A DNA stretch of 64,000 bases from Gammaproteobacteria bacterium (GTDB lineage Bacteria > Pseudomonadota > Gammaproteobacteria > Pseudomonadales > Porticoccaceae): positions 1-64,000 of the forward strand of contig JACPPB010000020.1 in assembly GCA_016191205.1 (NCBI GenBank), given 5' to 3'. Both the position numbers and the translations under genes were made by a program. Positions within the stretch are counted from its first letter, which is position 1; each line of letters opens with the position of its first letter. Below the pieces are notes generated by a model, which worked only from the letters and a program-made list of their open reading frames with translations, was not told the DNA's origin and did no database searches. This document shows, in pieces, positions 38,934 to 47,986 of this stretch.

Positions 38934-39791
38934 TTATCCCGGGGTGACGCCACCGAAGTCACCCGCGTCATGGCGCTCGGGCACGCGCTCCGCTTCCGGC
39001 CCCCAGGTCTTGTTGACGCGCTGCCCGCGCTGGACCGCCGGGCGCGCCTCGATCGCCGACGCCCAACGGACCACATGGGCATAGGAGGCGACGTCGAGGA
39101 ACTCGGCCGCTTTGTAGAGATTGTGCAGGACCAGGCTGCCATACCAGGGATAGATGGCGATGTCCGCGATGGTGTAAGCGTCGCCGCATAGATAACGGCG
39201 CGTCGAGAGATTCCGGTTCAGCACATCGAGCTGGCGTTTGACTTCCATGGCGTAACGGTCGATGCAGTATTCGATCTTCTCGGGCGCATAGCTGTAGAAG
39301 TGCCCAAAGCCGCCGCCCAGGTAGGGCGCACTGCCCATCTGCCAGAACAGCCACGACAGGCATTCGGCGCGCGCGGAAAGCTCCGTGGGTAAAAACGCAG
39401 CGAATTTTTCCGCCAGGTAGACCAGGATTGCTCCGGACTCGAAGACCCGGGTGGGCGGCGCGGTGCTGCGATCGAGCAAGGCGGGGATCTTGGAATTCGG
39501 ATTCAACTCCACGAAACCGCTGCCAAACTGCTCGCCTGCGCCGATATCGATGAGCCAGGCGTCGTACTCCGCGCCGGACCTGCCGAGTGCCAGGAGCTCC
39601 TCCAGCATCACCGTGATCTTCACCCCGTTGGGCGTCGCCAGTGAGTAGAGCTGGAGCGGATGTTTGCCGATGGGCAGGGTTTTCTCATGCGTGGCGCCGG
39701 CGACGGGTCGGTTGATCCCGCTCCAGTTACCGCCGTTGCCTGGTTTCCATGTCCAGACTTTTGATGGTGCGTAGGTCGACACGCTGGTCAT
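38934..39791 (-). CDS. yghU: YghU-type glutathione S-transferase (disulphide-bond oxidoreductase)
   Basis: A 285-residue protein closely matching E. coli YghU: KVWTWKPGNGG, INRPVAGATHEKTLPIGKHP, LYSLATPNGVK and NPNSKIPAL segments are all there. This nu-class GST binds two glutathiones and reduces disulphides or organic hydroperoxides in vitro. ATG 39791 is chosen from alignment. It lies 85 bp downstream of ffh on the same strand, where rpsP is more often found. Confidence 0.9.
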   Translation of the reverse strand: MTSVSTYAPSKVWTWKPGNGGNWSGINRPVAGATHEKTLPIGKHPLQLYSLATPNGVKITVMLEELLALGRSGAEYDAWLIDIGAGEQFGSGFVELNPNSKIPALLDRSTAPPTRVFESGAILVYLAEKFAAFLPTELSARAECLSWLFWQMGSAPYLGGGFGHFYSYAPEKIEYCIDRYAMEVKRQLDVLNRNLSTRRYLCGDAYTIADIAIYPWYGSLVLHNLYKAAEFLDVASYAHVVRWASAIEARPAVQRGQRVNKTWGPEAERVPERHDAGDFGGVTPG

Positions 39792-39876
39792 GAGTGGGGT
39801 TTCCTGGTTGCAGGGGCGGCATCCAAGGTGCCCGGGTTGCTCGGGGCCGTCAAGCACCCCCGAGCCGACCGCCCGC

Positions 39877-41256
39877 TCACCGGCGCGGCAAGCCTCCCGG
39901 ACCCCCCTGCGACAACATGCCTTCCATGCCGCGCAGCATCCGGCCGAGGTTCTTGCCTTTCATCTTTTTCATGGTCTTGGCCATCTGCTTGTACTGCTTG
40001 AGCAGCCGGTTCAGATCCTGAATGGAGGTGCCGGAACCCGTGGTGATCCGGCGCTTGCGCGAGCCATTGAGCAGCTCCGGGTCGGCGCGCTCGGCGCGCG
40101 TCATGGAATCGATGATGACCGTCATGGTCTTGAACTGCGCGGCGATGTTGCTCTGCTCGGCCAGACGCGCCATGTTGCCCATGCCGGGGAGTTTTTCGAG
40201 CAGCCCGCCCATGCCGCCCAGGTTCTGCATCTGCTGGAGCTGGTCGCGCAGATCCTCGAGATCGAACCGGGTGCCCTTCTCGACCTTGCGTGCCAGCTTT
40301 TCGGCCTTGGCGCGATCGACCTTGCGCTCGACTTCCTCGATCAGGGACAGCACATCGCCCATGCCGAGGATGCGCGAGGCGATACGGTCGGGATGGAAGG
40401 GTTCGAGGGCGTCGGTCTTCTCGCCCACGCCGAGAAACTTGATCGGTTTGCCGGTGACGTGGCGCACCGAGAGGGCGGCGCCGCCGCGGGCATCGCCGTC
40501 CACCTTGGTGAGGATCACGCCCGTGAGCGGCAACGCTTCGTCGAAGGCACGCGCGGTGTTGACGGCGTCCTGGCCGATCATGGCGTCGATGACGAAGAGG
40601 GTTTCGGCGGGCTCCAGCGCCACGCTCAGCGCGCGGATTTCCTCCATCAGTGCGGCATCGATGTGCAGGCGGCCGGCGGTGTCGACGATCAGCACATCCG
40701 CAAAACCGCGCCGCGCCTCACCCAGGGCGCGCTCGGCGATGGCGAGCGGGGTCTCGTCGCCGTGACTCGCCAGGCAGGTGACGCCGACTTCCGCCGCCAG
40801 GGTGGCGAGTTGCTGGATCGCCGCTGGACGGTAGACGTCCACGCTCACCACCATGACTTTTTTCTTTTCACGCTCGGTGAGATAGCGCGCGAGCTTGGCC
40901 ACCGAGGTGGTCTTGCCCGCGCCCTGGAGCCCCGCCATCAGGATCACCGCGGGCGGCCGCACCGCGAGATTCAGTCCGGTGTTGGCGTCGCCCATCAGGT
41001 GCACCAGTTCGTCCTGAACCAGCTTCAGGAACTGCTGCCCGGGATTCAGTCCACGCCCGACCTGCGTGCCGAGCGCACGCGAACGCACGCGGTCGATGAA
41101 GTCCTTGACCACCGCGAGCGCGACATCCGCTTCCAGCAGGGCCATGCGCACATCGCGCAGCGTGTCGCGGATATTGTCGTCACTGAGCTGGGACTTGCCG
41201 GCGATCTTGCGAAAGCTGTCACCGAGGCGGCCGCCGAGGTTTTCAAACAATGCCAT
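39877..41256 (-). CDS. ffh: Signal recognition particle protein Ffh
   Basis: About 459 residues. N domain, G domain with GLQGAGKTT (P-loop), DTAGR and TKVDGD, then the methionine-rich M domain with GSGTSIQDLN and many KMK/GM repeats at the C-terminus. It binds signal sequences and 4.5S RNA. The ATG at 41256 has GGA at better spacing than the one three codons upstream. Divergent from the CcsA-like gene, a usual pairing. Confidence 0.96.
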   Translation of the reverse strand: MALFENLGGRLGDSFRKIAGKSQLSDDNIRDTLRDVRMALLEADVALAVVKDFIDRVRSRALGTQVGRGLNPGQQFLKLVQDELVHLMGDANTGLNLAVRPPAVILMAGLQGAGKTTSVAKLARYLTEREKKKVMVVSVDVYRPAAIQQLATLAAEVGVTCLASHGDETPLAIAERALGEARRGFADVLIVDTAGRLHIDAALMEEIRALSVALEPAETLFVIDAMIGQDAVNTARAFDEALPLTGVILTKVDGDARGGAALSVRHVTGKPIKFLGVGEKTDALEPFHPDRIASRILGMGDVLSLIEEVERKVDRAKAEKLARKVEKGTRFDLEDLRDQLQQMQNLGGMGGLLEKLPGMGNMARLAEQSNIAAQFKTMTVIIDSMTRAERADPELLNGSRKRRITTGSGTSIQDLNRLLKQYKQMAKTMKKMKGKNLGRMLRGMEGMLSQGGPGGLPRR

Positions 41257-41391
41257 TGCGGACATCCGGACGAAATGGGGCCCGCATTATAGCCTCCCGC
41301 CGCGCAGCCGGACGTCGATGCCGGTGCGGCGTCTTTGCGCCACGGAGCGGATATGCCACACTCTGGCGTCTTCCAGTAACCGCTCCCGCCA

Positions 41392-42189
41392 ATGACGCCC
41401 TGGTTGCCCGCATCCCTGGCCGCACTCTTCTACAGCCTGGCGTTTGCGCTGCGCCTTACGGATTTTTTGCGCGCACGGGTCAGCCCCAAGCTCCCCTTGC
41501 TGCTGCTGGCGGGCGTGGCCCTTGCGGCCCACGCCCTGGCCGGCTGGCACCAGGTGTTCGAGGCCGGCAAGCTGAATGTCAGCCTTATCCCGTTTTCGGC
41601 GCTGATCTTTCTGTTGATCAACGCCATTGTGGTGCTGAGTTCGATCCGCGACCCGCTGGAGAATCTGTATCTGCTGCTGTTTCCGCCAACGGTGGCGATG
41701 CTTCTGCTGGCGGCGGTCACCGATCAGCATATCCGCGAGCTGACCTCGGTGCCCCTGGGCCTCGGCGCCCATATCCTGCTGTCGGTGCTTTCCTACAGCC
41801 TGATGACGATCGCCACGCTGCTGGCCATGGTGATGGCGTGGCAAAACCGCCGGCTTCACAACCACCAGCCCGGCGGGCCGCTGCGCGCCCTGCCCCCCCT
41901 GCTGACCATGGAACGGCTGCTGTTCCGCTTTCTGGTGGCGGGCTTCGTTTTGCTGAGCGCAGGTCTGGTGCTCGGCTTTATCTATGTGGAAAACATTCTG
42001 GCCCAGCATCTCGCCCACAAGACGGTGTTTTCGCTGGTCGCCTGGGTGGTCTACGCGGTGCTGTTGTGGGGCCACTTTCGGCGCGGCTGGCGCGGGCGCG
42101 TGGCGGCCTACTGGGCGCTGGGCGGCTTCTGTTCGCTGATGCTGGCGTTCTGGGGCACCAAGTTTGTGCTGGAAGTGCTGCTGAGCTGA
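41392..42189 (+). CDS. ypjD: CcsA/CcmC-type membrane protein (YpjD-like)
   Basis: A 265-residue protein with about eight hydrophobic membrane segments, belonging to the cytochrome c assembly family (PF01578). Conserved histidines and HKTVFSL near 215 fit YpjD, a haem-handling relative whose exact role is unproven. It is divergent from ffh, the standard neighbourhood of this gene in gammaproteobacteria. Confidence 0.85.
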   Translation: MTPWLPASLAALFYSLAFALRLTDFLRARVSPKLPLLLLAGVALAAHALAGWHQVFEAGKLNVSLIPFSALIFLLINAIVVLSSIRDPLENLYLLLFPPTVAMLLLAAVTDQHIRELTSVPLGLGAHILLSVLSYSLMTIATLLAMVMAWQNRRLHNHQPGGPLRALPPLLTMERLLFRFLVAGFVLLSAGLVLGFIYVENILAQHLAHKTVFSLVAWVVYAVLLWGHFRRGWRGRVAAYWALGGFCSLMLAFWGTKFVLEVLLS

Positions 42190-42239
42190 GCGGCCAGACG
42201 CCGCACACCGACCCGCTGGCGGCGGTTTTTCAAGCGTCG

Positions 42240-42440
42240 TCAGGATGCAAAGGGATTGTTGCGCCGCGCCCGGACGGCGGCCCGCGCCAGCACCGCGCGG
42301 CGCTCTTCGTCCCCCAGCAGCACCCAGTCGGCAATCTCCCGGGCACTGCGGTGACAGCCGATGCAGATATCGTCATCGCCCAGCGCGCAGATCGACACGC
42401 AAGGGGAGCGCACCGTGGCGGCGCCGGAATCAGCCCTCAT
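42240..42440 (-). CDS. DUF1289 small Zn-finger-like protein
   Basis: 66 residues with the DUF1289 pattern SPCVSIC..DDICIGCHRS..EIADW: four cysteines that probably bind a metal. The function of this common family is unknown. The ATG lies inside the 3' end of the carbonic anhydrase gene (11-base overlap), so the two are co-transcribed. Confidence 0.85.
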   Translation of the reverse strand: MRADSGAATVRSPCVSICALGDDDICIGCHRSAREIADWVLLGDEERRAVLARAAVRARRNNPFAS

Positions 42441-42960
42441 CGACAACCGGCGTCAACGTCTGACGAAACTCCAGCGCCTTGATCCGGTAGGTGCGCGCCG
42501 ACTCCGCGAGACTGGCAATCGCCCGCTCGTCGAGCTGCCGCACCACCTTGGCCGGGGTGCCGAGCACGAGCGAATTGTCGGGAATCTCCATCCCTTCCGG
42601 GACCAGCGCATTGGCACCGATCAGGCAGTTGTTGCCGATACGGGCGCGATTCAGGATCACCGAATTGATCCCGATGAGGGTGTTGTTGCCGATGGTGCAA
42701 CCGTGGACCATGGCGCAATGGCCGATGGTGACGTTTTCGCCGATATGGAGCTGGATGCCCGGGTCGGTATGCAGCACCGCGTTGTCCTGGACATTGCTGC
42801 CCGCGCCGATATGGATGAAATCAGTATCGCCGCGGATCACCGTGTTGAACCAGATGCTGGCACCATCCCCCAGTACCACCATGCCGATGACATCCGCACT
42901 GGGCGCGACAAACACATCGCGTCCGACGCGGGGACGGTGACCGTTGTAGGCGTAGATCAT
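42430..42960 (-). CDS. Gamma carbonic anhydrase family protein
   Basis: A 176-residue left-handed beta-helix protein. The three metal histidines are visible at H64, H81 and H86 in the spacing typical of the YrdA/PaaY group (NVQDNAVLH..IGHCAMVHG). Many members are weak or inactive carbonic anhydrases or thioesterases. Its ATG overlaps the stop of the upstream Nudix gene (ATGA), and DUF1289 overlaps its end, so the three form an operon. Confidence 0.9.
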   Translation of the reverse strand: MIYAYNGHRPRVGRDVFVAPSADVIGMVVLGDGASIWFNTVIRGDTDFIHIGAGSNVQDNAVLHTDPGIQLHIGENVTIGHCAMVHGCTIGNNTLIGINSVILNRARIGNNCLIGANALVPEGMEIPDNSLVLGTPAKVVRQLDERAIASLAESARTYRIKALEFRQTLTPVVDEG

Positions 42961-43622
42961 GGTGAATACTCCTCCTCCAGTTCGATCAGGTGTGCGCGTA
43001 GATGAGCCGGTAGCCGGTCGTGCAGGTACGCAAAACCGAGCCGGGCATCGAGTGCCGTATTGAGAAAATGAATCAGCACATTGAGGGTAAAGCCCCAGAT
43101 GCGGTAGTCCCCGTAGTGATAGCACGGCATTTCGTAACAGCCGTCGAGCACTTCGAATTCGCCGCTCACCAGATGCCGCTGCTGGAGCAGATATTCGAGC
43201 GGCACGCGAAACACCGCATCCAGCTCCGACGGATCGTGCCGCAACGGGACATCGCCGGGCACCACGCCGAGATAGGGCGTCACCGGGGTGCCGGTGCGGG
43301 TGGCGCGCCGGGGCAGCCGGGCGATGACTTCCACCCGGTTGCGGGGCAGGGCTACTTCTTCCTCGCTTTCACGCAACGCGGTGTCCAGCAGGCTAACATC
43401 GCCCGCTTCCCACATGCCGCCCGGGAACGCGACCTGCCCGCGATGGCTGTTGAGGTGTTCGGCACGCTTGATGAAAACGACTTCGGGTTCGCGCGCCCGG
43501 GTCAGCGCCAACAGCACCGCCGCTTCGCGCCGTCCCGGCTCCGGCTGTGCCGGGGCCGGCGGGTACGCGCGCAGGCGCGCGGCAATCTGCGCTAGAATCG
43601 GCGAGTCGGGTTCATGTTCCAT
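42957..43622 (-). CDS. CoA pyrophosphatase-type Nudix hydrolase
   Basis: 221 residues. HRGQVAFPGGMWEAGD..TALRESEEEVAL is the CoA-specific Nudix signature (as in E. coli NudL), where the first box glutamate is replaced by aspartate. It should hydrolyse CoA to 3',5'-ADP and phosphopantetheine. First gene of a three-gene operon with a gamma carbonic anhydrase and DUF1289. Confidence 0.88.
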   Translation of the reverse strand: MEHEPDSPILAQIAARLRAYPPAPAQPEPGRREAAVLLALTRAREPEVVFIKRAEHLNSHRGQVAFPGGMWEAGDVSLLDTALRESEEEVALPRNRVEVIARLPRRATRTGTPVTPYLGVVPGDVPLRHDPSELDAVFRVPLEYLLQQRHLVSGEFEVLDGCYEMPCYHYGDYRIWGFTLNVLIHFLNTALDARLGFAYLHDRLPAHLRAHLIELEEEYSP

Positions 43623-43821
43623 ACAGTTCTCGCGCCTGACACCAGGAGGTTAACTCTGCCGCCGGCTGCCACCGGGATCCCGCGCTCGCCGCAGCGTCCC
43701 CAGGCAACCGTTCTATTCCCGGGGCGGCCGGAACCGGGGCGACGAAGGCCAGGCTGCGTCAACATCCCGCGGCCCGGGTGTCGCCAAACCCAGGGATGCC
43801 AAACTCCGACGACCGCCGACC

Positions 43822-44358
43822 ATGAAATTCTGTAGCGCCTGTGGCAGCGCAGTGAGCCTGCGGGTTCCCTCCGGGGACGACCGCCACCGCCACATCTGCG
43901 AAGACTGCGAGACTGTACATTACCAAAACCCGTGCATCATCACCGGCTGCGTACCCGTGTACGGCGACCGGGTGCTGCTGTGCAAGCGCGCCATCCCCCC
44001 GCGCCACGGCTACTGGACGCTGCCCGCCGGCTTCATGGAAAACGGCGAGACGACCGCCGAGGGTGCACTCCGGGAATGCCTGGAGGAAGCCAACGCACGC
44101 GTGGTCGATCCACAGCTCTACACCATGGTCGATATCCCCCATATCAATCAGGTGTACATTTTTTTCCGCGCCACGCTGGCTGCCCCCGAGTTTTCCCCCG
44201 GCGAAGAATCCCTGGCGGTGGAACTGTTCCGGGAAGAGGATATCCCCTGGGACGAGATTGCGTTTCCCTCGGTCAAACAAACGCTGGAACACTTCTTCAG
44301 GGACCGCAAAACCGGCGAATTCAGGGTCCGCACCGATAGCGTGCGTCACCGACGCTGA
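43822..44358 (+). CDS. Nudix hydrolase with N-terminal zinc ribbon
   Basis: 178 residues: an N-terminal four-cysteine ribbon (C4-x2-C7, C26-x2-C29) and a full Nudix box GFMENGETTAEGALRECLEEA. It resembles the C-terminal half of NudC (NADH pyrophosphatase) but lacks the NudC N-terminal domain. Substrate unknown; probably a nucleotide diphosphate derivative. Divergent from the CoA-Nudix operon and ended by a strong terminator shared with tRNA-Ser. Confidence 0.85.
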   Translation: MKFCSACGSAVSLRVPSGDDRHRHICEDCETVHYQNPCIITGCVPVYGDRVLLCKRAIPPRHGYWTLPAGFMENGETTAEGALRECLEEANARVVDPQLYTMVDIPHINQVYIFFRATLAAPEFSPGEESLAVELFREEDIPWDEIAFPSVKQTLEHFFRDRKTGEFRVRTDSVRHRR

Positions 44359-44377
44359 CACTGGCAGGCCAAATAAA

Positions 44378-44395
44378 AACCCCCTTTCGGGGGTT
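44378..44395. terminator. Bidirectional terminator between Nudix gene and tRNA-Ser
   Basis: AACCCCC, loop TTTC, GGGGGTT; followed on the plus strand by GTTATTT and on the minus strand by TTTATTT. It can end both convergent transcripts. Confidence 0.85.
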
Positions 44396-44401
44396 GTTAT
44401 T

Positions 44402-44489
44402 TGGCGGTGAGGGAGGGATTCGAACCCTCGATACGTTGCCGTATACACACTTTCCAGGCGTGCTCCTTCAGCCGCTCGGACACCTCACC
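44402..44489 (-). tRNA. tRNA-Ser (GGA)
   Basis: 88 nt including an encoded CCA. Acceptor GGTGAGG/CCTCACC, loop CTGGAAA with anticodon GGA, a long variable arm and the T loop TTCGAAT; it is nearly identical in layout to E. coli serine tRNA(GGA). It reads UCC and UCU. Confidence 0.97.
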
Positions 44490-44503
44490 AAAGAGGGGCC
44501 GGG

Positions 44504-44532
44504 ACTCTACACAATGACCGCGCCGAAGGCAA
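44504..44532 (-). promoter_or_regulatory. Promoter of tRNA-Ser
   Basis: On the minus strand TTGCCT (44527-44532), 17-base spacer, TAGAGT (44504-44509); the tRNA begins 15 bases downstream. Confidence 0.6.
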
Positions 44533-44556
44533 TCGGACGGCGCACAACCCCGCCGC

Positions 44557-44778
44557 TCAGCAACCTCGCGTAATCACCGGCTCGTCGTCATCGAGACTGT
44601 CGGCCAGGTAAGCGAGTTCATTGCCGACATCACTACTCGTCCGGTACTGGCGATAGTGGCCGATCACCGCCTGGATCAGCGCCCGGCCCATGGCGTCGGG
44701 GCTCATGTCAGAACGCTCTCCCGCCACGGCAAAAGCGGCGTCCACCACGCCCTGTGCATAACCGAATTCCCCAGCCAT
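44557..44778 (-). CDS. Hypothetical 73-residue protein
   Basis: Small acidic protein (ends ELAYLADSLDDDEPVITRGC) with a predicted helical N-terminal half and no membrane segment or signal peptide. I do not recognise the family. It lies directly upstream of the tRNA-Ser promoter. Codon use looks like its neighbours, and no strong Shine-Dalgarno is visible. Coding status is likely but not certain. Confidence 0.55.
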   Translation of the reverse strand: MAGEFGYAQGVVDAAFAVAGERSDMSPDAMGRALIQAVIGHYRQYRTSSDVGNELAYLADSLDDDEPVITRGC

Positions 44779-44944
44779 CGCGTCGCTCGCGTCAGATCAT
44801 TCCAAGCGGCATTCTGACCAGCCGTGGCCGTGCCGCCATGATTTGCATCAACCTGTCCGACACGCGCCAATCGCGGGTGGCAGGTCCGCAGAAATTTACG
44901 CGCAGTGGGATACAATTCAGCCACACACGCACCGATCCTGCCCC

Positions 44945-46333
44945 ATGATACCGGAAGCATTGGAGGCTCTCCCGCAGGCACCGCCCCGCAGCACGCCATT
45001 TCGCGCCATCCTGGCACTGGGCGCGGTCGCCACCTTGCTGACCCGAATTCAGGACTGGCAGCACCCCAGTCCCCTGCTGGTTGGCGGTGCGCTGGCGGCC
45101 GTGATCTATGTCTCCGCCAGCGAATTGGTGCTCTGGCGCAAGAAGCAGCAGGTCACCGTCGCCGCGGTGGATATCCTGGGTCATGTCGATGCCTTGCTGC
45201 TGGGAGTGCTGGTCGCGTCGCTACAGTTTCCGCTGCTGTTGCTGACCATTCTTTTCACGCTGATCCAGTGCTACGCCTTCATGCGCGGCGGCGAGCGTCG
45301 CTGGATCCGCGACAACCTTGCTTTCGCAGCGGGAGCGGCAGCAGTGGCGGTGCTCCAGCCAGACTTGCAACTGCGGCTGGAAGCGCCGCTGCATCTGGTT
45401 CCGGCGGGAATTTTTGCGCTGTTCCTGATCCTGTACGGCCATCGCGCGCTGCAACAGGCAGGATTGCTCCGTGCCCGGATCGAAGAACTTCAACGCCAAC
45501 AGATCAACCTGAAGTTGCAGAACTACCAGCTCGCCAAGTATGTGTCGCCCAACTTGCGGGAAGGGATCGAATCCGGCAAGGCGGTGAAATTGTCGTCGCA
45601 GCGCAAACGCATTGTGGTTTTTTTCTCGGACATCGTTGGCTTCAGTGAAATCGCCGACGAAATGGACGAATCCGCGCTCACTCAGGTGATCAATGACTAT
45701 CTGACCCAGATGTCGAAGATCGCGCTCGAGTACGGCGGCACGATCGACAAATTCATCGGCGACGCGGTCATGGTGTTTTTCGGCGATCCGAAACCTCGCG
45801 GCCCCAAGGAAGACTGCCTGGCCTGCGTGGCCATGGCGCTCGCCATGCGCAACAAGGTCGCCGAGCTCCAGGCCCACTGGCGCAACCTGGGTCTGATGCG
45901 GCCCATGCAGGTACGCATGGGCATCAGCACCGGATTTTGCACCGTCGGGAATTTCGGCACCGAAAGTCGTTTGCACTACACGCTGCTGGGTTCCGAGGTA
46001 AATCTCGCGAGCCGGCTGGAAACGGCCGCAGAACCGGGGGAAATTCTCGTCTCCCATGCCACCTGGCAATTCGTGCGGGATCAGATCATGTGCCGCGACC
46101 GTGGCGAGATGGAAGTCAAGGGATTCAAACACCCGATCAAGGTGTATTCAGTGGTCGACCACCGCAAGAATCTGGGCAGCGAACAATCCTGCCAGGACTA
46201 CCGCACCGAAGGCTTTTCGCTGTTCATGGATCTCGACCAGATCAACAACTACGACTACAACAAGGTGGTCGGCGCACTCCAGGGTGCATTTCGCGAAGTG
46301 CAGCGCAAGTTTCGCGAGCCGCCGGCACCCTGA
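44945..46333 (+). CDS. Membrane-anchored class III adenylate/guanylate cyclase
   Basis: 462 residues. Five to six hydrophobic segments (about 20-165) form a membrane domain, a short coiled coil follows (172-195), then the cyclase domain. Metal aspartates D229 (FFSDIVGFS) and D273 (FIGDAVM), substrate residues K269 and T346 and transition-state residues N353 and R357 (VNLASRLE) are all present, so it should be active and prefer ATP. The N-terminal sensor input is unknown. TACAAT lies about 35 bases before the ATG. Confidence 0.88.
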   Translation: MIPEALEALPQAPPRSTPFRAILALGAVATLLTRIQDWQHPSPLLVGGALAAVIYVSASELVLWRKKQQVTVAAVDILGHVDALLLGVLVASLQFPLLLLTILFTLIQCYAFMRGGERRWIRDNLAFAAGAAAVAVLQPDLQLRLEAPLHLVPAGIFALFLILYGHRALQQAGLLRARIEELQRQQINLKLQNYQLAKYVSPNLREGIESGKAVKLSSQRKRIVVFFSDIVGFSEIADEMDESALTQVINDYLTQMSKIALEYGGTIDKFIGDAVMVFFGDPKPRGPKEDCLACVAMALAMRNKVAELQAHWRNLGLMRPMQVRMGISTGFCTVGNFGTESRLHYTLLGSEVNLASRLETAAEPGEILVSHATWQFVRDQIMCRDRGEMEVKGFKHPIKVYSVVDHRKNLGSEQSCQDYRTEGFSLFMDLDQINNYDYNKVVGALQGAFREVQRKFREPPAP

Positions 46334-46372
46334 AACCCCAGTGCGGATCTCCCGAAATCGTGGCGTCGGTGG

Positions 46373-47206
46373 TTACTGACGAACCAGGCGTCCCTGCGGC
46401 GGCGCGCCCACCCCGGAAGTGCGCCAAGGATTGATGTCGATACCGCCACGGCGGGTATAGCGCGCCATCAGGCTGAGCCGCTCCGGCTGCACCTGGCACC
46501 AGAGGTCGCAAAACATCCGCTCCACGCAGTGTTCGTGAAAGTCGCTGTGGTGGCGAAACGAAAGGAAGTAAGCCAGCAGCCCGGCGCGGTCGATGCGCGG
46601 TCCACAATAATCGACGACAACGGTTGCCCAGTCGGGCTGTCCGGTCACCGGGCAATTGGTCTTGAGGAGATCGCTGTAGAGCACCTCGGCGACCCGGGTG
46701 TCACGCGCGGCGCGCAGGCTTGCCGCATCCGGCGCGAAGCCGGGCTCATCCAGTTCAATGACGTCGAGACACTCCCCGGCGGGCGGCCGAATCCCCAGCC
46801 GGGCATGGTCGCCGAGGTTGTAGAGCGACACTTCGACAGGCGCGCCACAACAGGTGGAAATATCCGTCCGCATCCGGGCGGCAACCGCATCCGAGGTGGC
46901 GAAGCGGGTGTCGTTCAGCGAGTTCAGATACAGCTTGAGCGACTTGGATTCGACGATGTTGGGCGACGTGCAGGGAACCGCGATTTCGGCCACCGCGACC
47001 CGGGGCATGCCGCGCGGCCCCAGCCACGAAAGTTCGAAGACCGTCCAGAAGTCGGTGCCCTGCAAGGTCCGCAGCGCCTCCGGCGGCAGTGCCGCGCGAC
47101 CCGTGGCCCGCGCTATCGGATGCAGAAGATCCGGATCGTACCGCCGCGGATAGGAGATAGCGCGTCCCAGCGGGGATGTGGATGGCTCGCCCGGCAGGTC
47201 CGTCAT
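46373..47206 (-). CDS. queF: NADPH-dependent 7-cyano-7-deazaguanine reductase
   Basis: 277 residues, the two-domain (long) QueF type as in E. coli (282). C185 and D192 in KTNCPVTGQPDW are the catalytic pair and ESKSLKLYLNS (86-96) is the NADPH/substrate motif. It reduces preQ0 to preQ1 for queuosine in tRNA. It lies six bases downstream of yadH and probably shares its transcript. Confidence 0.96.
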   Translation of the reverse strand: MTDLPGEPSTSPLGRAISYPRRYDPDLLHPIARATGRAALPPEALRTLQGTDFWTVFELSWLGPRGMPRVAVAEIAVPCTSPNIVESKSLKLYLNSLNDTRFATSDAVAARMRTDISTCCGAPVEVSLYNLGDHARLGIRPPAGECLDVIELDEPGFAPDAASLRAARDTRVAEVLYSDLLKTNCPVTGQPDWATVVVDYCGPRIDRAGLLAYFLSFRHHSDFHEHCVERMFCDLWCQVQPERLSLMARYTRRGGIDINPWRTSGVGAPPQGRLVRQ

Positions 47207-47212
47207 GGCAGG

Positions 47213-47986
47213 TTAGCGGCGCAAGCGCCGGCCGCGCGCCAGCAGATGGATTGCATAGACATAGCTCAGCGCGATAAACGCCGACACCATCAGAAAGGCG
47301 CCGCTCACCGGGATATCGGAAGTGCCCAGAAAACCGTAGCGAAACGCATTCACCATGTACAGGATCGGATTGGCCCGGGACACCGCCTGCCAGAATTCCG
47401 GCAACATGTCGATGGAGTAGAACACACCGCCGAGGTAGGTCAGGGGCGTCAATACAAACGTGGGAATGATGGAAATGTCATCGAACGATTCGGCAAAAAT
47501 CGCGTTGATGAGACCGGCGATCGAAAACAGTATTGCGGTCAGCAGCACCATGCCGAGAATCACCGCCAGGTGATGCAGTTGCAGGCTGGTGAAGAGCAGC
47601 GACAACAGCGTCACAATGGCGCCCACGGCGATGCCCCGGGCGACGCCACCGAACACGAAGCCGAGCAGAATCACATAATTTGGTACCGGCGATACCAGGA
47701 TTTCCTCGATGCTGCCCTGAAACTTGTTGCCGTAAAACGACGACACGACATTGCTGTAGGAATTCGTGATGACCGACATCATGATCAGTCCGGGCACCAC
47801 GAAATCGATGTAAGTGTGCCCCGCCATGGCGCCGATCCGGGGCCCGATCAAAGTGCCGAAAATCACGAAATACAGCACGATGGTGATCGCCGGCGGCAAC
47901 AGCGTCTGCAGCCAGATGCGCATGAAGCGGCGCACCTCGCGGGTCAGGATGGTGACGAAAGCCACCCATTGCTGGCGCGCTTTCAT
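47213..47986 (-). CDS. yadH: ABC transporter permease (YadH type)
   Basis: 257 residues with six predicted membrane spans, an ABC-2 type permease. Length and segments match E. coli YadH, partner of YadG. Substrate unknown; ABC-2 exporters of this type move drugs, lipids or polysaccharides outward. Its start overlaps the ATPase stop by four bases. Confidence 0.92.
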   Translation of the reverse strand: MKARQQWVAFVTILTREVRRFMRIWLQTLLPPAITIVLYFVIFGTLIGPRIGAMAGHTYIDFVVPGLIMMSVITNSYSNVVSSFYGNKFQGSIEEILVSPVPNYVILLGFVFGGVARGIAVGAIVTLLSLLFTSLQLHHLAVILGMVLLTAILFSIAGLINAIFAESFDDISIIPTFVLTPLTYLGGVFYSIDMLPEFWQAVSRANPILYMVNAFRYGFLGTSDIPVSGAFLMVSAFIALSYVYAIHLLARGRRLRR

